Positions 53,746 through 63,055 are shown, counted from the first letter of the stretch. The stretch: 64,000 nt of DNA from Streptomyces sp. NBC_01498 (GCF_036327775.1 NZ_CP109598.1:6298501-6362500); one strand, 5' to 3'. Numbers and translations are program-made. The notes: generated from the letters alone by a model not told the origin.

Positions 53746-54188
53746 CCGCACCGCACGCCGCAGCATCCGATTCCACACGCCGCGGATCCGTTCCGGGCGA
53801 CCTCAACTGGCTCCTGGACGAGCTGGTGGAACGGGTCGGCAGTATCCGCAAGGCGATCGTCCTCTCCGGAGACGGTCTGGCCACGGGCACGTCCAAGGAA
53901 CTGACCCGCGAGGACGGCGAACACCTCGCCGCGGTCGCCTCCGGCTTCCACAGCCTCGCCAAGGGTGTCGGCAGGCACTTCGACGCGGGCAAGGTCCGCC
54001 AGACCGTCGTCGAACTCGACGGCGCCTTCCTCTTCGTGACGGCGGCGGGCGACGGCAGCTGTCTGGCCGTGCTCGCCGACTCCGACTCCGACGTCGGCCA
54101 GGTCGCCTACGAGATGACACTCATGGTCAAGCGCGTCGGCGTCCACCTCGGTGCCGCCCCCCGCGCCGGACAGCCCGCCACCGGGTGA
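53742..54188 (+). CDS. cvnB: Conservon roadblock/LC7 protein CvnB
   Basis: A 148-aa roadblock/LC7-domain protein (LNWLLDELVERVGSIRKAIVLSGDGLATGTS ... SLAKGVGRHFDAG, region about 17-75). In conservons CvnB binds CvnD and the kinase and may work as a GTPase-activating partner like MglB. ATG at 53742 overlaps the cvnA stop (ATGA), and the frame before it is only open by chance. The fold has the typical beta-alpha pattern with LVSD-like surfaces replaced here by DSDSDVGQVAYEM. Confidence 0.92.
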   Translation: MTAPHAAASDSTRRGSVPGDLNWLLDELVERVGSIRKAIVLSGDGLATGTSKELTREDGEHLAAVASGFHSLAKGVGRHFDAGKVRQTVVELDGAFLFVTAAGDGSCLAVLADSDSDVGQVAYEMTLMVKRVGVHLGAAPRAGQPATG

Positions 54189-54198
54189 GTTGAATGTC

Positions 54199-54594
54199 AT
54201 GAGCCAATCAGGCGAGGATCCGAAGCACTGGATCGACGGCGACGCGGGTCCGGTGGTGCGCCCGTACGCCATGACACGCGGCCGGACCAGCAGCGCGACC
54301 CGGCACCGGCTCGACCTGATCGCCATCGTCATCCCGGCTCCCGCCGCCGACGACCCCGCCGGCGACCGGACACTGTCCCCCGAGCACGTGGAGATAGTGG
54401 AGCTCTGCAGAGCCAGCCCCCAGTCGATCGCGGAACTCGCCGCGGGCCTCGACCTCCCCGTCGGGGTCGTCCGGGTCTTCGTCGGGGACCTGGTCGAGAA
54501 CGAGCTGGTGCACGTAACCCGTCCCGTTCCGCCGGCCGAACTGCCGGACGTGAACATTCTCCGCGAGGTGATCAATGGTCTTCGGGCGCTCTAG
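54199..54594 (+). CDS. cvnC: Conservon DUF742 protein CvnC
   Basis: A 131-aa DUF742 winged-helix-like protein. The N-terminal WIDGDAGPVVRPYAMTRGRT block is diagnostic, and the C-terminal half (AELAAGLDLPVGVVRVFVGDLVENELVHV) resembles a winged helix. It ends with LPDVNILREVINGLRAL, which overlaps the start of cvnD by 20 bases. I chose the ATG at 54199; upstream codons in frame lie within cvnB. Its biochemical role is not established. Confidence 0.92.
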   Translation: MSQSGEDPKHWIDGDAGPVVRPYAMTRGRTSSATRHRLDLIAIVIPAPAADDPAGDRTLSPEHVEIVELCRASPQSIAELAAGLDLPVGVVRVFVGDLVENELVHVTRPVPPAELPDVNILREVINGLRAL

Positions 54595-55189
54595 CCGTGA
54601 TCAGCGGCCGATCGGGCCGGTGACTCTGAAGATCCTCGTCGCGGGCGGCTTCGGGGTCGGCAAGACGACCCTCGTCGGCGCGGTCAGCGAGATCAAACCC
54701 CTCCGTACGGAGGAGGTGCTGACGGAGGCGGGCCGCTCCGTCGACGACGTCGAGGGCATCGAGACCAAGACCACCACCACGGTCGCGATGGACTTCGGAC
54801 GCATCACCCTCCGCGACGACCTGGTGCTCTATCTCTTCGGAACGCCGGGCCAGGACCGCTTCTGGTTCCTCTGGGACGAGCTGGCCCAGGGCGCGCTCGG
54901 CGCGGTCGTCCTCGCCGACACCCGGCGGCTGGACGACTCCTTCGCGGCGATCGACTACTTCGAGCGGCGGGAGATCCCCTTCGCCGTCGCCGTCAACTGC
55001 TTCGAGGACTCGGCCCGGTTCCCCACCGAGACCGTCCGCACCGCGCTGGACCTCGACCCCGGGGTGCCGCTGATGATGTGCGACGCGCGCAGCCGTGAGT
55101 CCGTCAAGGACGTCCTGGTCGCGGTGGTCGAGCACGCGATGATCCGCGCGCGGCGGGAGCGCGAGCCCGCCGCCGTCACCACCACCTGA
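54575..55189 (+). CDS. cvnD: Conservon small GTPase CvnD
   Basis: A 204-aa Ras-like (MglA-type) GTPase. G1 is AGGFGVGKTTLVG (about 24-36), a Thr-rich switch region (IETKTTTTVAMDFG) holds G2, and G3 is FGTPGQDRFWFLW. The G4 position reads VNCFE, not NKxD, a known feature of this branch that questions strict guanine specificity. It completes the cvnABCD unit. There is no cytochrome P450 (cvnE) downstream: the next gene is convergent and unrelated. Confidence 0.93.
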   Translation: MVFGRSSRDQRPIGPVTLKILVAGGFGVGKTTLVGAVSEIKPLRTEEVLTEAGRSVDDVEGIETKTTTTVAMDFGRITLRDDLVLYLFGTPGQDRFWFLWDELAQGALGAVVLADTRRLDDSFAAIDYFERREIPFAVAVNCFEDSARFPTETVRTALDLDPGVPLMMCDARSRESVKDVLVAVVEHAMIRARREREPAAVTTT

Positions 55190-55207
55190 CCCCGGACGGC
55201 GCGGTAC

Positions 55208-55238
55208 GGCCCGGACCCCCGACGACAGGGGTACGGGC
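55208..55238. terminator. Hairpin after cvnD
   Basis: GCCCG-GA-CCCC pairs with GGGG-TA-CGGGC across an eight-base loop, with one 2x2 internal loop. It lies between convergent cvnD and the Mpo1-like gene. Confidence 0.5.
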
Positions 55239-55296
55239 CGGGCCGGGCCGGCACCGGGCCGGCGAGCGGCGCGGACCGAGCGCGTGAACCGCCGGG

Positions 55297-55689
55297 TCAG
55301 CGGTGCTCGGCGAGCCACTTCGCGGCGATCTCGCCGAGCTCCGCGTCGCGTCCCGCCAGCATCATCCGGATCATCCGCGCGTCCCCCCGGAGCGACCACA
55401 CCGGATGCCCGAACGACGCCGGGTTGTTCTTCTCGATGAGGAAGTGCGCGGGCCAGGCCGTCCCGTACCCGATCAGCGGGAGCGCCGCCACGTACCGCTT
55501 CCGGCCGCGCGCCAGCCCGTAGACGCTGACGGCGAGACCGGTGAGCGTCCCCGTCAGATGGACCCAGCGGGTCGCCGCGCGGGAGTGCATCGCCACGTAG
55601 TACGGCCAGAACTCGTCGTACGACGCGTACGTCTCCGCTGTCCCGCCCGTCGTCGCCAGCTCCGTCGTGTCCGTTGTATCCGTCGTCAT
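55297..55689 (-). CDS. Mpo1-like (DUF962) membrane protein
   Basis: A 130-aa protein with the DUF962/Mpo1 pattern: YASYDEFWPYYVAMHSRAATRWVHLTGTLTGL at residues 20-51, with two His residues, and AWPAHFLIEKNNPASFGHPVWSLRGD later with further His and the EKN/HP motif. It has two membrane segments. Yeast Mpo1 is a dioxygenase in 2-hydroxy fatty acid breakdown; a related lipid role is possible here. ATG at 55689. Confidence 0.85.
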   Translation of the reverse strand: MTTDTTDTTELATTGGTAETYASYDEFWPYYVAMHSRAATRWVHLTGTLTGLAVSVYGLARGRKRYVAALPLIGYGTAWPAHFLIEKNNPASFGHPVWSLRGDARMIRMMLAGRDAELGEIAAKWLAEHR

Positions 55690-55849
55690 ACGGGCACCGT
55701 AACGGCTTTGCGGAGAACGGGAAACGGGCAGGAGGAGAACCAGAAACGGGCGCCCTGCGTCAGAGACAGGTGAGCGGTCGGCCGGAGCCCACGGGGGTGG
55801 TCCCGACCGGCCGTTCATCCGACGACGGCCCGCGCTCCCGCCGCCCGGG

Positions 55850-56698
55850 TCAGCGGCCCGTGAGGGCCCGCCGGGAGACGGGGAAGTCGAAGTAGGTGTC
55901 GGGGTAGAGCTCCGGCTTGTGCGTGAAGTGCCACCATTCCTCGGGCAGGTTGGTGAAACCGACGTCGGCCAGCGTGTTCTTCAGAAGCTGACGGTTCGCA
56001 CGCTGCGCGCCCTGAATCCGGGGATCGTCGGTGTGCGACAACGTGTCGAAACAGTCGTAACCGGTCCCCATGTCGACCGAGTTGTCGGGGAAACGCTCAC
56101 TCTGCGGCGCGTAACAGGGCACCAGCTTCTCGCCGGGCACGTACGGCCGGGTCGGCGCCGCCGGCAGCCGTACGATCGTCAGATCCACCGTGCTGCCCCG
56201 GCTGTGCCCGGAACGCGCGGCGATATAACCGTCCGTGAAAAGCCTCGACTTGTCGACCTGTGGATAGAACTCCCCCTTCATCCTCTCGTCGTCCAGGTCC
56301 TCGGCCCAGCGGACGAAATGGTCGACCGCCCGCTGCGGCCGGTAGCAGTCGTACACCTTCAGCGAGTAGCCCTTCGTCAGCAGCGCCCGCTGCGCCGTCC
56401 GAAGCGCCCGCGCGGCCGGGCGGGTGAGCACACAGAGCGGCTGTACGTAGCCGTCGACCGGCTCACCGACGAAGTTGTGCGCGCTGGGATAACGGATGTC
56501 GTGGATGATCGTCGGCGCCACGCTCCGCAGCGCCACGAACTCCTCGGGCGCGGTGGACGCGGAGGCCCGGGACTCCTGCCCCGCCCCCGGGACAGAAGCA
56601 TCCGACGCCCCGGCGGCCCCCGGGGCCCCGGCGGTCACGGCGATCAGGGCGGCCGTCGTGGCGGCCAGCGTACGGAGCAACGCATCAAGTCGTGTCAT
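55850..56698 (-). CDS. Secreted D-Ala-D-Ala dipeptidase, VanX-like
   Basis: A 282-aa exported zinc peptidase of family M15D. A signal peptide (LLRTLAATTAALIAVTAGAPGAAG) precedes the catalytic domain, which has RYPSAHNFVGEPVDGY, YDCYRPQRAVDHF, SGHSRGSTVDL (zinc His and Asp) and the catalytic EWWHF. VanX hydrolyses D-alanyl-D-alanine; secreted members without a vanHA operon are presumed to recycle or remodel cell wall. No van genes are adjacent. ATG at 56698, but a GTG six bases earlier is possible. Divergent from the NUDIX gene. Confidence 0.87.
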   Translation of the reverse strand: MTRLDALLRTLAATTAALIAVTAGAPGAAGASDASVPGAGQESRASASTAPEEFVALRSVAPTIIHDIRYPSAHNFVGEPVDGYVQPLCVLTRPAARALRTAQRALLTKGYSLKVYDCYRPQRAVDHFVRWAEDLDDERMKGEFYPQVDKSRLFTDGYIAARSGHSRGSTVDLTIVRLPAAPTRPYVPGEKLVPCYAPQSERFPDNSVDMGTGYDCFDTLSHTDDPRIQGAQRANRQLLKNTLADVGFTNLPEEWWHFTHKPELYPDTYFDFPVSRRALTGR

Positions 56699-56759
56699 GG
56701 GCACACCGTCTATCAGTTCCCCGGCGCGCGCGAAAGCGTGATCGGCTACAGTCCCGCGC

Positions 56760-57293
56760 GTGCCCGATTCCACGAACGGCTTCGTGACGAACTCCCACTG
56801 CGCCACCTGCGGCGCGCCCTACCCGGCCGCCGCCGACTGGCCCCGCACCTGCGGCGTGTGCGGAGACACCGCCTACCGCAACCCGCTGCCGGTCGCGGTC
56901 ACCCTGCTCCCCGTCACCGACGACGACGGCACCTCACTCGTTGTCATCACCCGTACCATCGAACCCCGGCGGGGCCAACTCGCCCTCCCCGGCGGCTTCA
57001 TCGACCACGCGGAGGACTGGCGGCACGCCACCGTACGGGAGTTGCGGGAGGAGACCGGCATCGAGGCCGACGCGCGCGACGTACGGCTCGCCGACGCGAT
57101 GAGCGCCCCCGGCGGCCATCTGCTGATCTTCGGACTGCTGCCACCACGCCCCGTCGCCGACCTGCCCGCCTCCGCGGCCACCGACGAGACGGAAGGGTGG
57201 CTGCTGTTGCGCGCCCCCGCCGAGCTGGCGTTCCCGCTGCACACCGAGGCGGTACGGGGCTGGTTCGCCGGCCGGTACGGCACCACCCCGTAA
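56760..57293 (+). CDS. NUDIX hydrolase with zinc ribbon
   Basis: A 177-aa protein. An N-terminal zinc ribbon (CATCGAPYP ... CGVCGDTAYRNP) is followed by the NUDIX domain with the box GGFIDHAEDWRHATVRELREETGIEA (about 79-104). Zinc-ribbon NUDIX proteins include NudC-type NADH pyrophosphatases; this one is shorter and lacks the NudC array motif, so the substrate is open. It starts with GTG at 56760, seven bases after TACAGT (56747-56752), and may be leaderless. Confidence 0.87.
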   Translation: MPDSTNGFVTNSHCATCGAPYPAAADWPRTCGVCGDTAYRNPLPVAVTLLPVTDDDGTSLVVITRTIEPRRGQLALPGGFIDHAEDWRHATVRELREETGIEADARDVRLADAMSAPGGHLLIFGLLPPRPVADLPASAATDETEGWLLLRAPAELAFPLHTEAVRGWFAGRYGTTP

Positions 57294-57316
57294 CCCTCCC
57301 CGGGCACGCCCCCGTT

Positions 57317-57352
57317 CGGCCGGCGCCCGGGTCACGCCGCGGGCGCCGGCCG
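57317..57352. terminator. Bidirectional terminator between NUDIX and GH31 genes
   Basis: A perfect 13-bp stem (CGGCCGGCGCCCG with CGGGCGCCGGCCG) and ten-base loop between convergent genes. Confidence 0.75.
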
Positions 57353-57375
57353 CCCCGGCGTCGGCGGGCGCGGAG

Positions 57376-59727
57376 CTACCCCCGTACCCGCACGGGCAGT
57401 CCGGGCGGCGCCGTCCCGTCCTCCGTCACCCGCTCCACCACGACCCCGCCGCCCTCCCACCGCGACGTGTACCGCTCCACCTCCGACCGCGCCCACCCCT
57501 CCCCGGGATCCCGCACCACCACCCCGCCGCCCGTCCGCCCCGGCGCCGGAGGCCACACCTCCAACTCGATCCCCGCCGGCCCCTCGCCCCGCACCGGGAC
57601 CACCGCACCCGCCCGCGCCAGCACCGGAATCCGGGACCGCGGCGCGTCCAGCAGCACCCGCCCCGGCCCCTCGTACGCCTCCCCGGTCGCCGTGTCGTAC
57701 CAGCGCCCGCGCGGCAGCCGCACCTCCCGCCGCACCACCCCCGCCGCCAGCACCGGCGCCACCAGCAGCGCGTCCCCGAGCAGGAACGCGTCCTCGCAGT
57801 CCCGCAGCGCCCGGTCCTCCGGCGAGCCCCACCACACCGGACGCACGTACGGCGCACCGGTCAGCCGCGCCAACTGGGCCAGTGTCATGAAGTACGGCCC
57901 CAGCCGCTCCCGCTCCAGCAGCGCCGCACGCGCGTGCCCCAGCACCTCGTCACCGAACTCCCACGGCTCCCGGCGGCCCGCGTCGATCGCCGCGTGCGTC
58001 CGGAACAACGGCAGATACGCCCCCAGTTGGAACCAGCGCAGAAACAGCTCCGGCGACGGACTCCCGGTGAAACCGCCCACGTCCGGCCCCGAGTACGGCA
58101 CCCCGCACAGCCCCAGCCCCAGCACCAGCGCCAGCGACGCCCGCAGCCCCGGCCAGCCCGTGCGCACATCACCCGACCACGTGCCGCCGTACCGCTGCAT
58201 CCCCGCCCACCCCGACCGCGAGAAGAGGAAGGGCCGCTCCTCGGGCCGCAGCCGCCGCAGCCCCTCGTACCCCGCCATCGCCATCGTCAGCCCGTACACG
58301 TTGTGGGCCTCCCGGTGGTCACCGCCCCGCCCGTCGAGCGCGTGCCGGGCCGACCGGGGCAGCGTCATGTCCCCGAACGGCGCGAACGACACCGGCTCGT
58401 TCATGTCGTGCCAGAACCCCGCGAAACCCCGCGCCAGCCGCTCCTCGTACAGACCGCCCCACCACACCCGCACCGCCGGATCGGTGAAATCCGGATAGAC
58501 GCACTCACCGGGCCAGACCTCACCCCGTACGTCCTCGCCGTGCGCGTCCCGGACGAACACGCCCGCCGCCGCACCGCTGTCGTACGTGTCGTTCCCCGGC
58601 TCCGCCTTCACCGCCGGATCGACGACGGACACGAGCCGCACCCCCTCGCTCCGCAACTCCTCGGCGAGAGCGGGCAGATCGGGGAAGCGCCGCCGGTCGA
58701 CGGTGAACACCCGGTGCCCGTCGTAGTGGTCGATGTCCAGATGCAGCGCCGACAGCGGCAACCCCCGCTCCCGGTACCCCGCCACGATCCGGCGCACCTC
58801 CGCCGCGTCACCGAAACCCCACCGCGCGTGCTGCGGACCCAGCGCCCACGCGGGCGGCACCGCCGGCCCACCCGTCAGCGCCGCCCACCCGCGCAGCACC
58901 CGCGCGGGAGACCCGAGCAGCACCCAGCAGCGCAGCGGCCCCCCGTCCATCCGCACCTCCGAGGTCCCCGGCCGGTCATGACCGGAACCCGCCCCCTCCT
59001 CGCCCTCCCCGAGCGTGACCCGCCCGTCCCACGAGTTGTCGTAGAAGGCCAGATGCGTCCCCGCGTCCGCCACCACCAGCTGCACCGGCATCGTCAGATA
59101 CAGCGGATCGTCACCGGGACCGAACGAACCCTTCGGATCGGTGTTCCACAGCCGGTACACGCCGTCCCGCAGCCGGGGCCCCGACGCACGCCCCCCGAGC
59201 CCGAAGAACCGCGCGTCGGCGGCCACCTCGCTCCGCTGCGCCCACCGCGCAGGCCCGTCGCCGTCCACCGGCTCCCACCAGCGCGGCGGCAGCTCACGCC
59301 GCAGCACGACACCCCCCGGCGTCGACACCTCCACACCCCCGAACCGCGACACCAGCACCGTCACCCGCTCCGACACCACCCGCCAGCCACCGTCCGTGTC
59401 CGGCTCCAGAACGGCCCGCGGATCGGGCTCGGGCGGCTCGCCCGCCAGCGCGTACGACGGCGACGGCCCGGCGCCGTCCCAGCCCCAGAAGACCCCGCCA
59501 CCCACCGCCACCCACACCCGCAGCCCCGCCCGCGCGAACCGGACGATCCCGCCGCCCGCCAACGGCTCCGCACCCGTCACCGGACCGGGCACCCGGGCCC
59601 GCTCCGCACCCCGCGCCGGCAGATCCCGACCGTCCGTACGCCGACGGCGCCACGCCGAGCGCACCGTCCGCATTCCCCGTGCCGAACCGGCATCCTTCAT
59701 CGAGCGCAGCAGCTCACGACCGTTCAT
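57376..59727 (-). CDS. Alpha-glucosidase-like glycoside hydrolase family 31
   Basis: A 783-aa GH31 enzyme. It has an N-terminal beta domain, a TIM barrel and C-terminal beta domains. The nucleophile Asp is in GFWHDMNEPVSF (about residue 440); the acid/base Asp is in GTWSGDVRTGW (about 519); LSALHLDIDHYDGHRVFTVD and PYSGPDVGGFTG are further GH31 blocks. No signal peptide, so cytoplasmic action on alpha-glucosides is likely. ATG at 59727 with a weak ribosome-binding site. Substrate (maltose-, isomaltose- or xylose-linked) cannot be told. Confidence 0.9.
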   Translation of the reverse strand: MNGRELLRSMKDAGSARGMRTVRSAWRRRRTDGRDLPARGAERARVPGPVTGAEPLAGGGIVRFARAGLRVWVAVGGGVFWGWDGAGPSPSYALAGEPPEPDPRAVLEPDTDGGWRVVSERVTVLVSRFGGVEVSTPGGVVLRRELPPRWWEPVDGDGPARWAQRSEVAADARFFGLGGRASGPRLRDGVYRLWNTDPKGSFGPGDDPLYLTMPVQLVVADAGTHLAFYDNSWDGRVTLGEGEEGAGSGHDRPGTSEVRMDGGPLRCWVLLGSPARVLRGWAALTGGPAVPPAWALGPQHARWGFGDAAEVRRIVAGYRERGLPLSALHLDIDHYDGHRVFTVDRRRFPDLPALAEELRSEGVRLVSVVDPAVKAEPGNDTYDSGAAAGVFVRDAHGEDVRGEVWPGECVYPDFTDPAVRVWWGGLYEERLARGFAGFWHDMNEPVSFAPFGDMTLPRSARHALDGRGGDHREAHNVYGLTMAMAGYEGLRRLRPEERPFLFSRSGWAGMQRYGGTWSGDVRTGWPGLRASLALVLGLGLCGVPYSGPDVGGFTGSPSPELFLRWFQLGAYLPLFRTHAAIDAGRREPWEFGDEVLGHARAALLERERLGPYFMTLAQLARLTGAPYVRPVWWGSPEDRALRDCEDAFLLGDALLVAPVLAAGVVRREVRLPRGRWYDTATGEAYEGPGRVLLDAPRSRIPVLARAGAVVPVRGEGPAGIELEVWPPAPGRTGGGVVVRDPGEGWARSEVERYTSRWEGGGVVVERVTEDGTAPPGLPVRVRG

Positions 59728-59956
59728 GCTGATCAGCCTGCCATCAGGCACGGACCCAACCGGCCGCGTTCAACTCCCGTTCACCCACGGTGCGGCCACA
59801 TGTCGTCCACCCCCCGGTCGGGCACCCCGAAAGGGGCCCGTCTGGTGCGAAGGACGATCACATGGCATCGTCCGTGGAAGCCGGGCGCACCTCCACACAC
59901 GGGCGCGCCCCCACACGCACACGACGCGTCGACGAGCCAGCCCCGGGAGCGACCGC

Positions 59957-61945
59957 ATGACCTCAGCAGCCAGCCCAGCGCCCCTGTGGCAGCCGGACGC
60001 CGACCGCGTCGCGGCCGCGCGCGTGACCCGGTTCCAGGCGTGGGCGGCCGACCGGTACGGCGCCCCCGCCGACGGCGGCTACGCGGCGCTGCACCGCTGG
60101 TCGGTCGCCGAGACCGAGACGTTCTGGACGGCCGTCGCCGACTGGTTCGACGTACGCTTCGCCACCCCGTACGCGCGCGTGCTCGGCTCACGCGCCATGC
60201 CCGGCGCCGAATGGTTCCCCGGCGCCACCCTCAACTACGCCGAGCACGCGCTGCGCACCGCCGAGGACCCGGCACGGGCCGGCGAACCCGCGCTCCTGCA
60301 CGTGGACGAGAGCCGGCAACCCGTCCCGGTCAGCTGGGCCGAACTGCGCCACCAGGTCGGCTCACTCGCCGCCGAACTGCGCGCCCTCGGCGTACGCCCC
60401 GGCGACCGGGTCAGCGGCTACCTCCCCAACATCCCGCAGGCCGTCGTCGCCTTCCTCGCCAGCGCCGCCGTCGGAGCCGTCTGGACGTCCTGCGCACCGG
60501 ACTTCGGCGCCCGCAGCGTCCTCGACCGCTTCCAGCAGATCGAACCCGTCGTCCTGTTCGCCGTCGACGGCTACCGCTACGGCGGCAAGGAACACGACCG
60601 CACCGCGACCGTCGCCGAACTCCGCGCCGAACTGCCCACCCTGCGGGCCGTCGTGCACGTCCCGCTGCTCGGCACCCCGGCCCCCGACGGCGCCCTCGAC
60701 TGGTCCGCCCTCACCTCGGCACACACCGAACCGGTCTTCGAACAGGTCCCCTTCGCCCACCCGCTCTGGGTCCTGTACTCCTCCGGCACCACCGGCCTCC
60801 CCAAGGCGATCGTCCAGTCGCAGGGCGGCATCCTCCTCGAACACTTCAAGCAGATCGGTCTCCACTGCGACCTCGGCCCCGGCGACCGGTTCTTCTGGTA
60901 CACGTCCACCGGCTGGATGATGTGGAACTTCCTCGTCTCCGGCCTGCTCACCGGAACGACGATCGTGCTGTACGACGGCAGCCCCGGCCACCCCGACACG
61001 GGCGCCCAGTGGGCCGTCGCCGAACGCACCGGAGCCACCTTCTTCGGCACCTCCGCCGCGTACGTCATGGCCTGCCGCAAGGCGGACGTGCACCCCGCCC
61101 GCGACCACGACCTCTCCGCGCTCGCCTGCGTCGCCACCACCGGCTCGCCCCTGCCGCCCGACGGATTCCGCTGGCTCCACGACGAGGTCGCCGACGACCT
61201 GTGGATCGCCTCCGTCAGCGGCGGCACCGACGTCTGCACCTGCTTCGCCGGAGCCGTCCCCACCCTCCCCGTCCACATCGGGGAACTCCAGGCCGCCTGC
61301 CTCGGCACCGACCTCCAGGCATGGGACCCCCGCGGCGAACCCGTCGTGGACGAGGTCGGCGAACTCGTCGTCACCAACCCCATGCCCTCCATGCCCGTCG
61401 CGTTCTGGAACGACCCCGACGGCGCCCGCTACCACGACAGCTACTTCGACATGTACCCCGGCGTCTGGCGCCACGGAGACTGGATCACCCTCACCGACCG
61501 CGGCTCGGTCGTCATCCACGGACGCTCCGACTCCACCCTCAACCGGCAGGGCGTACGCATGGGTTCGGCCGACATCTACGAGGCCGTGGAACGCCTGCCC
61601 GAGATCCGCGAGTCCCTCGTCATCGGCCTGGAGGAACCCGACGGCGGCTACTGGATGCCGCTCTTCGTCCACCTCGCCGACGGCGCCGTACTCGACGACA
61701 CCCTGCGCGCCCGGATCACGAGCACCATCCGCCGGGAACTCTCCCCGCGCCACGTCCCCGACACGGTCATCGAGGTCCCGGCCGTCCCCCACACCCTCAC
61801 CGGCAAACGGATCGAGGTCCCCGTCAAGCGCCTGCTCCAGGGCACGGAACTGTCGAAGGCGGTCAACCCCGGCTCGGTCGACAACCTCGAACTCCTCCAC
61901 TTCTACGAGTCCCTGGCCCGCGAACGCCGCGAGGGCCGCGCCTGA
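59957..61945 (+). CDS. Acetoacetyl-CoA synthetase
   Basis: A 662-aa acyl-adenylating enzyme that activates acetoacetate with ATP and CoA. Motifs: the AMP-binding P-loop LYSSGTTGLPKAIVQSQGG, GDRFFWYTSTGWMMWNFLVSGLL (typical of acetoacetate-CoA ligase), SGGTDVCTCFAG, LTDRGSVVIHGRSDSTLNRQG, region about 500-535, and the C-terminal lysine region LTGKRIEVPVKRLLQG. The N-terminus LWQPDADRVAAARVTRFQAW also matches AacS. ATG at 59957; the frame is open far upstream but only as a shadow of the GH31 gene on the other strand. Confidence 0.9.
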   Translation: MTSAASPAPLWQPDADRVAAARVTRFQAWAADRYGAPADGGYAALHRWSVAETETFWTAVADWFDVRFATPYARVLGSRAMPGAEWFPGATLNYAEHALRTAEDPARAGEPALLHVDESRQPVPVSWAELRHQVGSLAAELRALGVRPGDRVSGYLPNIPQAVVAFLASAAVGAVWTSCAPDFGARSVLDRFQQIEPVVLFAVDGYRYGGKEHDRTATVAELRAELPTLRAVVHVPLLGTPAPDGALDWSALTSAHTEPVFEQVPFAHPLWVLYSSGTTGLPKAIVQSQGGILLEHFKQIGLHCDLGPGDRFFWYTSTGWMMWNFLVSGLLTGTTIVLYDGSPGHPDTGAQWAVAERTGATFFGTSAAYVMACRKADVHPARDHDLSALACVATTGSPLPPDGFRWLHDEVADDLWIASVSGGTDVCTCFAGAVPTLPVHIGELQAACLGTDLQAWDPRGEPVVDEVGELVVTNPMPSMPVAFWNDPDGARYHDSYFDMYPGVWRHGDWITLTDRGSVVIHGRSDSTLNRQGVRMGSADIYEAVERLPEIRESLVIGLEEPDGGYWMPLFVHLADGAVLDDTLRARITSTIRRELSPRHVPDTVIEVPAVPHTLTGKRIEVPVKRLLQGTELSKAVNPGSVDNLELLHFYESLARERREGRA

Positions 61946-62076
61946 CCCCTCCGGCCGACTCCCCGCCCGACCCCCGCGTGAGTCCCGGCCGGAGGGCATT
62001 GTCAGACCCCCCGACTACTCTCAGTGAGCAGTCGTCGACAGTGCTCAGAACTCGACTCAGGACCCAGGGGGACGTC

Positions 62077-63048
62077 ATGCCAGGAACCAACCGCAAACAC
62101 CGCCGGACCACCGACCGCGCACACCGCGGGAAGACCGGACGCACCGGCCCGAAGGGCGCCACCTCACGGCGCGCACGCGACGAACTGCGCGCGCTGCGCC
62201 GCGAAGTGCCCCACACGGTCGGACTCCTCGCCGACGAGCGGGACTTCGCCGACATGCGCCGGTACCGCACCTTCACCTTCCAGGACCACCCGGACTACCT
62301 CCGGCGGATCGACGGCCTGCTGCGTTCCCTCGCCACCGAGGGAGCCCACACGGCCGTCGCGCTCTTCGACCCGGAGGAGTTCGCCGACTACTGCGCGGAC
62401 AACGGGCTCGACCCGGACAGCCCCGCCAGCCGCAGCCGCTTCACCGCACGCATCGGGGCCACGGGCGGCGCGGTCGTGCCGTACACCGGACAGCCGGTCG
62501 GACACCTCGTCCCCGAACTCGTCGGCGCCGCCGTCCGCAAGGCCACCTGGGAGTACGCGACGATGATCCTCGCCCAGCTCGGCGCCTGCGCCGACTGCGG
62601 CGTGGACATCGGACACACCTCGTTCGAGCGCGCCTCCCGGCTGCTCACCCGTCTCGTGGAGCGGGCCGGACCGGGCACCCACCACCTGGTGTGCAGCGTC
62701 CCCACACCGGACGAACAGCTCCTCGCCGCCCTCCAGGTGGAACGCCCGGCCGCAGGGTCCGCCCGGCTCGACCCCACCGGGAGCGCGGAGTTCGTCACCG
62801 TCCTCGCGGCGGGCATCGCGCTCGACAGCCCCGCCGGAGTCGTCCTCCGCACGACCGGACCCGGCACCCCCGACCGGCTCCACGGCTGGAAGCTCCGGGG
62901 CAGCGCCCTCGTACCGCTCAACGAGGCCCAGGTCTTCAGCGCCTACTGCACGGACGCCGACACCGGAGAGCCGCTCTCCCCGGAGCCGGGGGTGGAGTAC
63001 CGGGCGGGATTCGACCTCGGCGTCGAGGACACGGACATCCACCACTGA
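62077..63048 (+). CDS. Conserved hypothetical protein with ADCG motif
   Basis: A 323-aa soluble protein not recognised by me. A basic N-terminus (RKHRRTTDRAHRGKTGRTG) is followed by a mixed alpha/beta region; ILAQLGACADCGVDIGHTSFERASRL (about 166-191) contains two close cysteines. The C-terminal part is beta-rich (TGSAEFVTVLAAGIAL). ATG at 62077 has GGGGGACGTC upstream. It stands alone, followed by a strong terminator. It could be a Streptomyces-specific cytoplasmic protein; no role inferred. Confidence 0.7.
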   Translation: MPGTNRKHRRTTDRAHRGKTGRTGPKGATSRRARDELRALRREVPHTVGLLADERDFADMRRYRTFTFQDHPDYLRRIDGLLRSLATEGAHTAVALFDPEEFADYCADNGLDPDSPASRSRFTARIGATGGAVVPYTGQPVGHLVPELVGAAVRKATWEYATMILAQLGACADCGVDIGHTSFERASRLLTRLVERAGPGTHHLVCSVPTPDEQLLAALQVERPAAGSARLDPTGSAEFVTVLAAGIALDSPAGVVLRTTGPGTPDRLHGWKLRGSALVPLNEAQVFSAYCTDADTGEPLSPEPGVEYRAGFDLGVEDTDIHH

Positions 63049-63055
63049 CAGGGAA

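Noticed and set aside
57934..62076. Long plus-strand open frame running into the hypothetical gene at 62077
   Set aside because: The upstream part is an Arg/Pro/His-rich shadow of the GH31 and AacS genes. Only the part from the ATG at 62077, with a ribosome-binding site, is credible.
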